A DNA stretch of 64,000 nt from Elusimicrobiota bacterium (GCA_016182905.1 JACPFR010000010.1:1-64000); one strand, 5' to 3'. Shown: positions 26,753 through 34,894, numbered from the stretch's first letter. The notes: generated from the sequence alone by a model not told the origin. A program made the numbers and translations.

Positions 26753-28072
26753 TCAGAGAGGATTTAGATGTTTCCTGATGCGCTTGATCTCGCTCGGCTG
26801 GACTCCGGCTTTTTTCGCGAAAGTGGCCCAATCTTCTACGACCTGCCGGACCTGGTCGAGGAGGGATGGTGCCTCGCCGATGCCGAAGCGGTCGGCCAGG
26901 GCCAGGCAGTCGTCGCGTGTAATCTCTCCGAATCTCCCATTCACGGACATCAGATGTTGGCTCGTCCATTCGCCCTTCGGATTGTGCGCGAAGGTGATGT
27001 CGTAAGCGGGGGATAGTTCCCATGCCCCGCCTTTCCTGAGCAGGAACGAGAAGTTCTTCGTATGGTCGTCGCAGTTGCGGCCCATTACGTTGAGGGCCAT
27101 GCGCCGGAAAGCCTCGACGTCCGCCGAATGGCCGAGCTTGAGTTGGCGCATCGTCATGAAGAGTTGCTCGTAGCTGTTCGCGGACTTCTTCTTGAAGTCG
27201 AGATGATCCATCGCGCAGAGGCTTTGAAGGTGGTGCTTCGTGCCGTCGTCTTCGCGGTCGAAGCGCCTAGTCATGAAGTGGGCCCGGCCGTTCTCATCGA
27301 GCAGCCGCGATTCGGGAATATTGATGCCGGCTTGCTTGGCCATCAGGTAATAGGCGTACTCGATCCGGCCGAAGTCTCGCGATTGCCCCAACTCCCGATC
27401 TTCGCCCATGCCGTCGAACTTGAGGAGCCAGTGCTCGAATCCCGGAAGGAGTGCGAATTGGCCCGAGCGGATATCCGAAGTTTGGCGATTCCAGCCGATG
27501 ACGGCCTTTGCCCGCGCGCCGTTGGCGGAGGTGCCGACCTCGATGATGCTGCGCAGGGCGGCCTCCGCGGCGGATTCATCCTGGAGATTGCCAGTTACGA
27601 CCTTGCGGGCCATCGTGACGAGCTGCCCCATCTCGAGAGCGGTGGGATTCCTCGTCTGAGGGCCGCGCGCGGGCTTGAACTCTAGAGCTCCCATGGCGCG
27701 TTTGCCCATATAGGCCAGGCGGTCGAGCGGAGTAATCTGGGACTTCGGAAGACCACGCTCGGCCATGTACTTGTCGATCAGGGCGTTGCCGAACTCATCG
27801 GGCAGCGCGTCGGCGAGCATCGCCGGTAGGCGGCGATAGGTCGCCTCCGGAAGATCGGTGAAGACGAAGAGTCGCTCTGAGTCGTCAACGGGCATATGAA
27901 TCGGCGCGAGTTGAATCCCAGTGCGGCCGAAGCTTTTGTCGTAGGCGAAGACGTAGTATCCGAGTTTCGGGTCGAGCGCGAGGGCTCCCACAAAGAAGTC
28001 CCAGGCATAGACCTCGATCCGCTGGACGGGGTGATAGCGCTCGACTTTTGGCTTCTTAGCCTTCTTGGCCAT
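26753..28072 (-). CDS. hipA: HipA-family serine/threonine kinase toxin
   Basis: A 439-residue HipA-like kinase. The N-terminal subdomain carries FVFTDLPEA and LPDEFGNALIDKY; the nucleotide-binding loop reads VGTSANGARAKAV (about 175); the catalytic loop NCDDHTKNFSFLL (about 335) holds the Asp and Asn; and the metal-binding SPAYDITF follows. In E. coli HipA phosphorylates glutamyl-tRNA synthetase and induces dormancy. All core motifs look intact. Its start overlaps the end of hipB by 17 bases, so the two are coupled. The size and GTSANGARAK loop fit the longer HipA branch common in mobile islands. Confidence 0.93.
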   Translation of the reverse strand: MAKKAKKPKVERYHPVQRIEVYAWDFFVGALALDPKLGYYVFAYDKSFGRTGIQLAPIHMPVDDSERLFVFTDLPEATYRRLPAMLADALPDEFGNALIDKYMAERGLPKSQITPLDRLAYMGKRAMGALEFKPARGPQTRNPTALEMGQLVTMARKVVTGNLQDESAAEAALRSIIEVGTSANGARAKAVIGWNRQTSDIRSGQFALLPGFEHWLLKFDGMGEDRELGQSRDFGRIEYAYYLMAKQAGINIPESRLLDENGRAHFMTRRFDREDDGTKHHLQSLCAMDHLDFKKKSANSYEQLFMTMRQLKLGHSADVEAFRRMALNVMGRNCDDHTKNFSFLLRKGGAWELSPAYDITFAHNPKGEWTSQHLMSVNGRFGEITRDDCLALADRFGIGEAPSLLDQVRQVVEDWATFAKKAGVQPSEIKRIRKHLNPL

Positions 28073-28379
28073 GAGCCCTCTTATTCCGGCTGGTGCGCGC
28101 GCGCTGTCGTTCCGCGAGCGTCGGCGTCATGTGGAGTGGGTTGATGGAGACCTGTGGGGCCAGTGCCTGGAGCCATTCCTGTTTGTCCAAGGCCCGGACA
28201 ACGCGAATGAGCGTTCCTAGATTCGCTCCTTGCCCCGACTCTAGATGCCGCAACGCGCTCATGCTGATTCCAGCGCGAGCAGCTAGTCCGCTCTGAGTGA
28301 GGTTCTTTTGGAGCCTGAGTGATCGAATGTTTTCGCCGATCGCTTTCGCCAGTTCTTCGGGGCTGGATATCTCTTTCAT
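28056..28379 (-). CDS. hipB: HipB-like Xre-family antitoxin/repressor
   Basis: A 107-residue protein with an N-terminal helix-turn-helix of the Xre type (about 10-70: GENIRSLRLQKNLTQSGLAAR, cut here at its end, then SALRHLESGQGANLGTLIRVV). A C-terminal tail rich in Arg and Pro (TPTLAERQRARTSRNKR) may contact HipA. It should neutralise HipA and repress the operon by binding the repeated boxes upstream. Its start at 28379 is the only ATG before the domain. Confidence 0.9.
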   Translation of the reverse strand: MKEISSPEELAKAIGENIRSLRLQKNLTQSGLAARAGISMSALRHLESGQGANLGTLIRVVRALDKQEWLQALAPQVSINPLHMTPTLAERQRARTSRNKRAHGQEG

Positions 28380-28382
28380 AAA

Positions 28383-28521
28383 GTATCTCTTTAGAGCATT
28401 TAAATGGGCTTAGACGCTTTAATTATCTTATCTAGAACAATAATAGCGTGTTATTTGAGTTCTGTCAAGTCTTTAATAGTGTTCTAAATAGAGCATTTAA
28501 TGGCTTTTATGAGGAGTAACT
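28383..28521 (-). promoter_or_regulatory. hipBA promoter with repeated operator boxes
   Basis: On the minus strand a textbook promoter reads TTGACA (28463-28468), 17 bases, TATTAT (28440-28445). Two nearly identical boxes CCATT(T)AAATGCTCTA flank it: one upstream (about 28484-28503) that continues into TTTAGAAC, and one in the leader (about 28393-28408). Further TTCTA half-sites lie at 28431-28437 and 28511-28518. These are likely HipB operators for autorepression. Confidence 0.65.
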
Positions 28522-28737
28522 GTTCTAAATAAAGTGGTTGCGTAAATCCTCCGTAGACCGGGGGTAAGGTGTACCCTATCGATTGCCTGAAGCGCGGTGC
28601 GCAGTCGCATGAGCTTACGCTCGACGCGGGCGTCACTTCAAACTGACCGGCGGGGCGGAGGGCGAGCGTTTTTCTCATCGTTGAACCCTCACTAACCTGC
28701 GGTCTGGCGAGGGTTTAGAAACAAGAAACTTTTCCCG

Positions 28738-28971
28738 TTGCTCTTCGAGCGCTTCGTGCGTTCTGATCACTCCCAGAAGTCCAAGATTCTTGTCGCCTCT
28801 CCGAGCTCGGTCATCTCCGGGTATGGCCTCAAGCTCTTCCCTCGAGAACTGGAGAAGGTCGGTCGTAAGTGCTTCGAGAGCCTCGACGCGGGGTACACGT
28901 ACAGCACCAAAAATGGCTTCGTGGCCGAAGGGACCGAGGAAAGCAGCGAAGAGGTCGAAGTTCCCTTCTAG
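28738..28971 (+). CDS. Doubtful small open frame in island
   Basis: A 77-codon frame starting at TTG, reading KSKILVASPSSVISGYG and ending EESSEEVEVPF. There is no Shine-Dalgarno or leaderless box and no recognised domain; the acidic tail is plausible for protein but codon choice is less GC-rich than in neighbours. A hairpin (AACCCTC at 28684-28690 with GAGGGTT at 28709-28715) lies upstream. The rest of 28522-29094 holds nothing I can name. It may be a decayed remnant. Confidence 0.25.
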   Translation: MLFERFVRSDHSQKSKILVASPSSVISGYGLKLFPRELEKVGRKCFESLDAGYTYSTKNGFVAEGTEESSEEVEVPF

Positions 28972-29094
28972 AGTTTTAGCCGGGCATGCCGCTTCTTCGC
29001 CTCGGCTAGATCGAAACGTTCTGGGCCCCGCCCACTTCCGCCGCTCCTCGTGCTCAGGATGACTCGGATCGCAAAGTCGCGGGGATTCATTTCT

Positions 29095-30003
29095 TCACAT
29101 CCCGAGCTTTTCGCGCAGCTTGGCGAGCTGCTCCTGCTGCTTGGCGGGGGCCATCTTCCCGATATTCTTGAGCTTCCATTGAACGGCCGGCAGCCGCTCG
29201 ACGCCTTCGAGGCCGAGGAGCTGCCACTCGGGCTTGCCTTCTTTAACTGAAAGAAGGAATTGCTTCTCGGGCGTCGTCAGGTCGGCCTTGAGCCGCGCGA
29301 TCAGGCGTTCTCGGGCGGCGATGAGCTCTTCATACGTCACCGGCTCATCGGTCATGTCCTTGAATTCCGTCTCGAACGCGGCGCGCACGTCCTTGCGCGT
29401 GGGCTCGATGACTTCGTGCATCGGACGGTCGTGGCTGATCAGATGGACCAGGAAGCCCTTCCTGATTTCGGGAGTCAGCCCCGGACCTTCCAGAAGATGC
29501 TTGATGTCGAAGAGGTCGCGCGGATGCTGGCGATCGAGAGCGGCGCAGATCTTGCCGCCGAAAAGCGAAGACTCGGACAGCGTGCGGACCTTCATGCCGA
29601 CCTCGAAGGCCGCGCGCGCCTTCTTCGCGAGATCGCGCGTCATTACTCCATCAGGGGTTCCCCGTATAACGGTATTAGGCTCGATCTTCACTTCCGTTGC
29701 GGGAGAACGGACCACGAGTTTTAGCACGAGGTCTCCGGTCTTGCTCTCATGGACGTTGAAATCGGGGAACTCTCTGTTGATCGACTTCTTCACCCGCAGC
29801 AGCGCATCGCTGATGCCGCGCAGGGATTGTGGACGGGGCTCAATGGGGAGATAGGTCAGGTCGATGTCCACGGAAAGCCGCGGCATGTCCCAAACAAAGA
29901 AATTGATCGCCGTGCCGCCTTTGAGCGCGAAGCTCTCTTCGGCGGCCGCGTGCGGCAGCACGCGCAGCATGAGCCGCGCCTGCTCGAGGAAAGCCTTTCT
30001 CAT
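29095..30003 (-). CDS. AbiEii-family nucleotidyltransferase toxin (pair 1)
   Basis: A 302-residue protein of the AbiEii/MenT-like nucleotidyltransferase family. The polymerase-beta-like motifs are FALKGGTAINFF (about residue 25) and RLSVDIDLTYL (about 42, the metal-binding DxD), followed by the family block HPRDLFDIKHLL (about 160). Family members transfer nucleotides to RNA targets such as tRNA acceptor ends, or bind GTP, and stop growth; in lactococci AbiE aborts phage infection. The start overlaps the antitoxin stop by four bases. The C-terminal Lys/Gln-rich helix (APAKQQEQLAKLREKLGM) is typical. Confidence 0.9.
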   Translation of the reverse strand: MRKAFLEQARLMLRVLPHAAAEESFALKGGTAINFFVWDMPRLSVDIDLTYLPIEPRPQSLRGISDALLRVKKSINREFPDFNVHESKTGDLVLKLVVRSPATEVKIEPNTVIRGTPDGVMTRDLAKKARAAFEVGMKVRTLSESSLFGGKICAALDRQHPRDLFDIKHLLEGPGLTPEIRKGFLVHLISHDRPMHEVIEPTRKDVRAAFETEFKDMTDEPVTYEELIAARERLIARLKADLTTPEKQFLLSVKEGKPEWQLLGLEGVERLPAVQWKLKNIGKMAPAKQQEQLAKLREKLGM

Positions 30004-30797
30004 GGGCCCTCGTTGACGGAGAATACGTCAGGGTTGGGCTCGACGGTTATCTGGTACTTTTGATCGAGGTGCCCGCCTTTGACTATCGAGCGGTTGCCCT
30101 TGCCCAGGTCGAGCTTCGAGGTGTTGAGTTCCTTGAACCAGGCATGATTGGCCTCTTCTGCAAGGAAGAGGAAGAGCCGCTTGGCTTTAACCGAGCGGCA
30201 GGCTTCGAGCAACTCTTGCACCAGCTCGGGCCGGAGGGTCGTAAGGCCCTCCATCAAGAGACGCGCCTCCGAGAACGACTGCTCCTTGGGAACGAGATCG
30301 ACTAGTTCAAGGGCGGCGCGCTCTGGAGCGGACATGCGCGCCGATATCGATTCGAAAGGTTTCGTCGTGAGTCCCAGTTCGGGCTTGTCTGGAAAGAGTC
30401 GGACCAAATGAAAACGCACGCGCGATTCCCATTGCTGACGTTTAAACCAAGTCGGAAGCGGCCGGCCCGGCTGCCCATAGAGATGCACGACCGGCAGATG
30501 TCTCATGGGGATAAAATGAGCGTAGCCCTGAAGCTCCAGCGCCGTTTTGGCGCCGACATGCACGGGAAGCTTGAGCATGAATTGGAGGGCGTACAGGGCT
30601 CCAAACACGTCCACCTTGTCTCCCGCGCGGGTATAGGCTCCCGGCCCTATCCGCTCTATCCAATTCGAGCTGCGGTATTTTTCCGCGAGCTGCCTGGGTA
30701 TGCCTTGCTCGCGCAGCCAATGCTGGACCGCCACCGTGCCCTTGGGCCAGTGCATCAACAGTTCATTGAGCTTACTGCGAGCGGCTTCGTTTTTCAT
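30000..30797 (-). CDS. AbiEi-family antitoxin/transcriptional repressor (pair 1)
   Basis: A 265-residue protein of the type IV antitoxin AbiEi family. The N-terminal part is a winged helix (KLNELLMHWPKGTVAVQHWL, WIERIGPGAYTRAG), followed by the AbiEi C-terminal domain (VHVGAKTALELQGYAH, PVVHLYG, FHLVRLF). In characterised pairs the antitoxin does not bind the toxin but represses the operon by binding inverted repeats; two such palindromes lie directly upstream here. It overlaps the toxin gene by four bases. Confidence 0.88.
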   Translation of the reverse strand: MKNEAARSKLNELLMHWPKGTVAVQHWLREQGIPRQLAEKYRSSNWIERIGPGAYTRAGDKVDVFGALYALQFMLKLPVHVGAKTALELQGYAHFIPMRHLPVVHLYGQPGRPLPTWFKRQQWESRVRFHLVRLFPDKPELGLTTKPFESISARMSAPERAALELVDLVPKEQSFSEARLLMEGLTTLRPELVQELLEACRSVKAKRLFLFLAEEANHAWFKELNTSKLDLGKGNRSIVKGGHLDQKYQITVEPNPDVFSVNEGP

Positions 30798-30815
30798 TGT
30801 TTACTATGTTTCTAG

Positions 30816-30838
30816 TTCGACAACTCTAAGTTGTCGAA
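30816..30838. promoter_or_regulatory. AbiEi operator 1, perfect palindrome
   Basis: TTCGACAACT, CTA, AGTTGTCGAA: ten-base perfect arms about 20 bases before the antitoxin start. It shares GACAAC/GTTGTC with the second palindrome at 30880-30898. Confidence 0.8.
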
Positions 30839-30879
30839 TAGAGAATAATATAAACTTTTTATTTGTATTGGTTCCTATT

Positions 30880-30898
30880 TGACAACCCTGGGTTGTCA
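30880..30898. promoter_or_regulatory. AbiEi operator 2, perfect palindrome
   Basis: TGACAACCC, T, GGGTTGTCA: nine-base perfect arms. It lies between the promoter at 30916-30944 and operator 1, the two-site layout known for AbiEi autoregulation. Confidence 0.8.
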
Positions 30899-30915
30899 TT
30901 TAAAGACCATTATAA

Positions 30916-30944
30916 ACTATAGCAGGACTCATCTAATCTTTCAA
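30916..30944 (-). promoter_or_regulatory. Promoter of AbiE pair 1
   Basis: On the minus strand, TTGAAA, exactly 17 bases, TATAGT. Transcription would cross both operators before reaching the antitoxin gene about 110 bases downstream. Confidence 0.6.
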
Positions 30945-31029
30945 GCCCCAGGGAAGCCTCGTTGACCTGGAGGGGTCATGCTTGCTACGCTCAGAGGCGT
31001 AGCGCTCGAGCGTAGCAAGCCTGGGGGCT
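30944..31029. repeat. Nested inverted repeat
   Basis: An inner 13-base perfect stem (GCTTGCTACGCTC at 30980-30992 with GAGCGTAGCAAGC at 31008-31020) is enclosed by an outer AGCCCCAGG / CCTGGGGGCT stem with a bulge. It separates the two AbiE pairs. The rest of 31030-31300 shows only a stop-bounded minus-strand frame with no start. Confidence 0.5.
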
Positions 31030-31297
31030 CGGGTTTCGCGTACGCACCTCAAGCGTACGCCGGCGCCGTCTTGACGATTTGCAGCGTATCGCCCCGAACC
31101 GTCCCCTCGAACGCGCAGTGCTCCCGCGCCGCGCGAAAGTCCTGAAGCGAGGCGCCGTACAGGATTAAAAAACGGCCACAACGGCAACAGCAAAGACCAC
31201 CTTAAATCAGGTCCACAGTGGTCCGAAGGACTGGGAGTACCTCAGGATTTGGCCCGTCCGAAGGTCATGGGAGCCGCCGCTGCGTGAGTGTATTGTA

Positions 31298-31342
31298 TTG
31301 TTAAGTAAATCCCTTGACAGGGGATTATTTCTGGTATATCAT
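31298..31342 (+). promoter_or_regulatory. Promoter/operator of AbiE pair 2
   Basis: TTGACA (31314-31319), exactly 17 bases, TATCAT (31337-31342), then six bases to ATG 31349. An inverted repeat AATCCC...GGGATT (about 31308-31326) covers the -35 box and is the probable repressor site. Confidence 0.75.
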
Positions 31343-31348
31343 GCACTC

Positions 31349-32149
31349 ATGCGAAGGGGCTTGGGACAACTCGAAACGATGCTGTTTGCGTATGTTCAGA
31401 TGCGCGCGCTCAGCACGGTGCGGATGGGCGAATTGTCCGAACCGCTGAAGATCAGCAGGGTTCAGGAGTGCAAGCTCCTGAGCCGGCTGTCGAAAGCGGG
31501 GATGATCGCTCGCGTCTGGCGGGGCCTCTATCTGGTGCCGCCGCGGCTTCCGTTGGGTGGTAAGTGGAGTCCGGATGAAGTGACGGCCCTGAACGCATTG
31601 ATGGCGGCGCAAGGCGGGCGGTACCAGATCTGCGGTCCGAATGCCTTCAACCGCTACGGATTCGGCGGGCAGATTCCGAACCGGGTCTATGCCTACAACA
31701 ACCGCCTGTTCGGTGATCGCACCATCGGCGCGGTGGCGCTCACGCTCATCAAGGTCGCGGATGAGCGCCTCGGCGGCACGGAGGAGTTCAAGACGCCCGA
31801 AGGTCAGACCGCCGTGTATTCTTCGCGCGCGCGCGCGCTCGTCGACGCGGTCTACGACTGGTCGCGGTTCAACAGCCTTCCGCAGGGCTTCGATTGGATT
31901 CGGCGTGAATTGGCGGCTCGGCGAGTCGACGCGGCCGACCTGGTCGAAGCCGCCTTGAAGTACGGCGACACGGGAACGATTCGGCGCGTGGGCGCGCTCC
32001 TTGAGCGCGAAGGCGTGACCTCGCCGCTGCTCCGCAAGCTGGAACGGGCGCTGAAGCCGACGACGGGTCTGATCCCATGGATTCCAAACAAGCCGAAGCG
32101 GGGGACGCTGGACCGTCGTTGGGGGGTGGTGCTCAATGAGTCGGCCTGA
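31349..32149 (+). CDS. AbiEi-like antitoxin/regulator (pair 2)
   Basis: A 266-residue winged-helix protein of the AbiEi-like type (MLFAYVQMRALSTVRMGEL, LSRLSKAGMIARVWRGLYLV, then YQICGPNAFNRYGFGGQIP and RALVDAVYDWSRF). It is clearly different in sequence from the antitoxin of pair 1. Although the frame is open from 31298, ATG 31349 is chosen because a consensus promoter puts transcription start exactly on it. It overlaps the toxin gene by 14 bases. It should repress its own operon through the site over the -35 box. Confidence 0.85.
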   Translation: MRRGLGQLETMLFAYVQMRALSTVRMGELSEPLKISRVQECKLLSRLSKAGMIARVWRGLYLVPPRLPLGGKWSPDEVTALNALMAAQGGRYQICGPNAFNRYGFGGQIPNRVYAYNNRLFGDRTIGAVALTLIKVADERLGGTEEFKTPEGQTAVYSSRARALVDAVYDWSRFNSLPQGFDWIRRELAARRVDAADLVEAALKYGDTGTIRRVGALLEREGVTSPLLRKLERALKPTTGLIPWIPNKPKRGTLDRRWGVVLNESA

Positions 32150-33020
32150 GCCGGTGCCGATCCGTCTGCATGAAGACGTCCGGCTGTTCCGCGAGGCCGT
32201 GGGCTTCACGGCGGCGGAGACGACGTTCGTCCCGCGCCTCATCGAGAAGGACTATTTCTGCACCGTCCTGCTGGCGTACCTGGCGGCCGTTGACCCCGCG
32301 CTGGTCTTCAAAGGCGGCACGTCTCTTGCCAAGATTCACGCGGACGTCTATCGGCTGAGCGAAGACTTGGATTTCGTCATCCCTATGCCCACCGACGCCT
32401 CCCGCGCCAAGCGCAGCGCACAGGCCGCGGGGCTGAAGAAAGCGATCCAGTCGCTGGAAAAGGCGCTTCCGGTCTTCCGCGTCGTCGAGCCGGTGACCGG
32501 CGCGAACGGCTCCGCACAGTACCTCGCTTCCGCGGGATATACCTCGCTGCTCAGCGGGCAGGAGGAAACCATCAAGATCGAAGTAGGCCTGCGGGAACCG
32601 TTGCTCACGCCGGTCATCGATGGGCCCGCACGGACTATGCTTCTTGATCCGATCTCGAGTCAGACGATGGTGAAGCCGACCGCGGTTCGCTGCATTTCCC
32701 GCATAGAGGCCTTCTCCGAGAAATTCCGCGCCGCCTTGTCGCGCCGGGAGGCCGCCATACGAGATTTCTACGACATCGACTATGGGGTCCGAACGCTGGG
32801 CGTAAAGCCGCAAGACGCGGAACTCGTCGGTTTCGTCAAGAGGAAGCTCGCCGTTCCCGGAAATAGCCCGGTGGACGTTTCCGAGGCGCGACTGAAAGCG
32901 CTTCGGCAGCAGCTGGAGCCTCAGCTGAGACCAGTGCTGCGGGCCGCGGATTTCGCGGGCTTCGATCTCGCGCGTGCGTTCAAAACAGTGGCGGAAATGG
33001 CGACGACGGTGGCGCATTGA
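32136..33020 (+). CDS. AbiEii-family nucleotidyltransferase toxin (pair 2)
   Basis: A 294-residue nucleotidyltransferase toxin. Motif I is LVFKGGTSLAKIH (about residue 57), motif II is RLSEDLDFVIPM (about 72) and the distal block is AAIRDFYDIDYGV (about 210). It belongs to a different branch from the pair 1 toxin: the N-terminus RLIEKDYFCTVLL resembles the group with an EKDY motif. It is translated through a 14-base overlap with its antitoxin. The target RNA is unknown. Confidence 0.9.
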   Translation: MSRPEPVPIRLHEDVRLFREAVGFTAAETTFVPRLIEKDYFCTVLLAYLAAVDPALVFKGGTSLAKIHADVYRLSEDLDFVIPMPTDASRAKRSAQAAGLKKAIQSLEKALPVFRVVEPVTGANGSAQYLASAGYTSLLSGQEETIKIEVGLREPLLTPVIDGPARTMLLDPISSQTMVKPTAVRCISRIEAFSEKFRAALSRREAAIRDFYDIDYGVRTLGVKPQDAELVGFVKRKLAVPGNSPVDVSEARLKALRQQLEPQLRPVLRAADFAGFDLARAFKTVAEMATTVAH

Positions 33021-33131
33021 AGTGATCCAGGAAACCCGGCGATGTGGTTTCTTCAAATTCTTTCGCACCTGCGGAGCGAAGAGCCGAAAGCAAACTCTCG
33101 TGTGAAAATGTGATTCGGTCGAAGGAGGTGC

Positions 33132-33782
33132 TCATTTCCCGTCCCGATAAATGACCTTGGAGCCGCCCGCGGTGAGAGGCGCGTCGCTTCCCGTATGCAG
33201 ACTGATGCTCCGGGACTTGGCTTTGAGGAACTTTAAGACCTCCGTCTCCGGCCAGGTGAGGCGGTCGATGAAGGACTTGAAGACCTTGCCGCGGCGGAGA
33301 GTCTCCTCGACGCGCTGCTCCCGCAGCCGGTCTTGCTTGTCCTTCTCCTTGACCGTCAGGCTCACGCACAGGTCGATGTCGTTGATCCGGTCCTTTGAAG
33401 TCAGGTAGCTCCCGAAGAGAATGACTCGGTGGACCCTGTACAAGTAGTACGGATCGCGCCGGACCTCTTCAACTCGGTCGAGAAACTCCTTCAAGCGCTT
33501 GTCGGCCGACGCTCTCAACAGAGGTTTCGCCGCCGTGGCCCCCGCGAAGGCGTTGCCGCGGATCGTGTTCTTCCAGTACTCGCCTTCGACGAAGAACGCT
33601 GACCGTTCGATATACCCGCGTGCGGCAAGCTCGACGACGATCTCTCGCGCCGCGGCCTGATCCGCGCGGAGGCGCTTGGCCACGTAGGACAAATCCCAGG
33701 CGTCCCCGTGACTTCGCCTCAGGAAGGTCCGGATGGCCGCGGCAGTTTGTCCTGCTATGCGCTCGCGAAGATCAATTCGCAT
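33132..33782 (-). CDS. Winged-helix nucleotidyltransferase (MNT-like)
   Basis: A 216-residue protein with an N-terminal winged helix (AIRTFLRRSHGDAWDLSYVA, AAREIVVELAARGYIE) and a C-terminal minimal nucleotidyltransferase domain with the GSx10DxD motif (VILFGSYLTSKDRINDIDLCV). Such single-gene fusions of regulator and nucleotidyltransferase resemble parts of MNT/HEPN or AbiE-type modules. No HEPN partner is adjacent. TATTCT (minus strand, 33789-33794) lies exactly six bases before ATG, which fixes the start. Confidence 0.78.
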   Translation of the reverse strand: MRIDLRERIAGQTAAAIRTFLRRSHGDAWDLSYVAKRLRADQAAAREIVVELAARGYIERSAFFVEGEYWKNTIRGNAFAGATAAKPLLRASADKRLKEFLDRVEEVRRDPYYLYRVHRVILFGSYLTSKDRINDIDLCVSLTVKEKDKQDRLREQRVEETLRRGKVFKSFIDRLTWPETEVLKFLKAKSRSISLHTGSDAPLTAGGSKVIYRDGK

Positions 33783-33821
33783 CGGTAGAGAATATCATTC
33801 TCGTGATTTTGGCGCGGCGGT

Positions 33822-34790
33822 TCATCGCACCAGCACTCGCCGCTTTGCTCCCGGCACCTCGCCGAGCCGGTCCATGGGGCTGAACTTGCGGTACATCGTC
33901 GCCACGTCCTGATCGGCGAGGCTGACGTAGATCTTCACCATGTCGAGGCTTGAATGCCCCAGGATTCTCTGTAGGCTGAACGCGTCGCCGCCGTTCTTGA
34001 TGTAGTTGATCGCGAAGGTGTGGCGCAGCGTGTGCGGTGAGACGCGCACCCCCTTGATGCCCAGCCGCCGGCTGAGCAGCCGCATGTTCTTCTGAATCCA
34101 AAGGCGGCAGAGCTTGCCGCCGAAGCGGTTGACGAACATGAGGCCTTGGTCCGGGACTTCTCCGCGCCGGGCCATGTAGTTCCACAGCGCCTGTTTGGAA
34201 GTCGCGCCAAAGGGCACCTGGCGTTCCTTGTTGCCCTTGCCCATGACTCGGAGTACGCCGCCCTGGAAGTCGATCTCATCGGTGCGCAGGCCGGAGACCT
34301 CGGAGATGCGCAGGCCGGTGTCGAGAATCAAGACCATGACCGTCCAGGCGGTGTGGGAGGGGAAGAGCTTCTGGTTGTAGGCTCCCAAGAGCTGCCGAAT
34401 CTGGTCCATGGAGAGAGGCCGGATGAGCTTTTTCTCCATGCGCGGCTTCTCGACCAGCAGGAACGGATTGGCGGGGATGAGTCCCTCGCGCGCGAGGAAG
34501 CCGAAGAAGCAGCTGAGGGCGCCGTAGGTGCGGTTGCGGTAGCCTGAGGCCAGGTCCCGCTTGCGCATGTCCTCCAGGTAGGCGCGGATCAGGTTCGGCG
34601 TCACGTCTTTGGCCTTGGTGATGCCCTGGGCTTCGAGGAAGCGGTGCCAGAGCGCGATGGTGAGCTCGTACCAACCGCAGGTTCCGGACGAAAGATTCTG
34701 CGCTTGGCAGCGCAGCCGGAACGCCTCATAGGCATGGCCTAGTGAGCATTCGCCGTATTTTGGAGCGGTGTAAGTCGCAGTTTTCGCCAT
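33822..34790 (-). CDS. Tyrosine recombinase (integrase) of the island
   Basis: A 322-residue XerC/D-like tyrosine recombinase. A SAM-like N-terminal core-binding domain (about 15-105) is followed by the catalytic domain with Arg in DTGLRISEV, Lys in GKGNKERQVPF, HTLRHTFA (His and Arg), LGHSSLDM (His) and the nucleophile Tyr in VKIYVSLA. All catalytic residues are present. ATG 34790 is chosen because GGAGGT lies four bases before it; a further in-frame start at 34802 lacks this. Its position right after an initiator tRNA gene, read in the same direction, is the usual layout of an integrated island. Confidence 0.9.
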   Translation of the reverse strand: MAKTATYTAPKYGECSLGHAYEAFRLRCQAQNLSSGTCGWYELTIALWHRFLEAQGITKAKDVTPNLIRAYLEDMRKRDLASGYRNRTYGALSCFFGFLAREGLIPANPFLLVEKPRMEKKLIRPLSMDQIRQLLGAYNQKLFPSHTAWTVMVLILDTGLRISEVSGLRTDEIDFQGGVLRVMGKGNKERQVPFGATSKQALWNYMARRGEVPDQGLMFVNRFGGKLCRLWIQKNMRLLSRRLGIKGVRVSPHTLRHTFAINYIKNGGDAFSLQRILGHSSLDMVKIYVSLADQDVATMYRKFSPMDRLGEVPGAKRRVLVR

Positions 34791-34836
34791 TTTGACCTCC
34801 ACGAACCTAGTAGTCTTGTGGGGTCTAAAACAGAAG

Positions 34837-34862
34837 AACCCCAGTCAGTTTTGACTGGGGTT
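34837..34862. terminator. Hairpin between tRNA-fMet and integrase
   Basis: An 11-base perfect stem, AACCCCAGTCA with TGACTGGGGTT, and a GTTT loop. On the minus strand it is followed by CTTCTGTTTT, so it should end the tRNA transcript. Confidence 0.75.
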
Positions 34863-34894
34863 CGATCCTGTTTCTCGTCGAGGAAACTGCGAAA

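Noticed and set aside
28484-28678. 64-codon minus-strand frame over the hipBA control region
   Set aside because: It overlaps the operators and has no start signal or recognisable sequence.
31049-31201. Minus-strand frame reading LYGASLQDFRAAREHCAFEG with a normal-looking C-terminus
   Set aside because: It looks like the tail of a real protein, but it is bounded by stops about 50 codons apart with no start codon or promoter. Possibly a decayed gene end; not enough to annotate.
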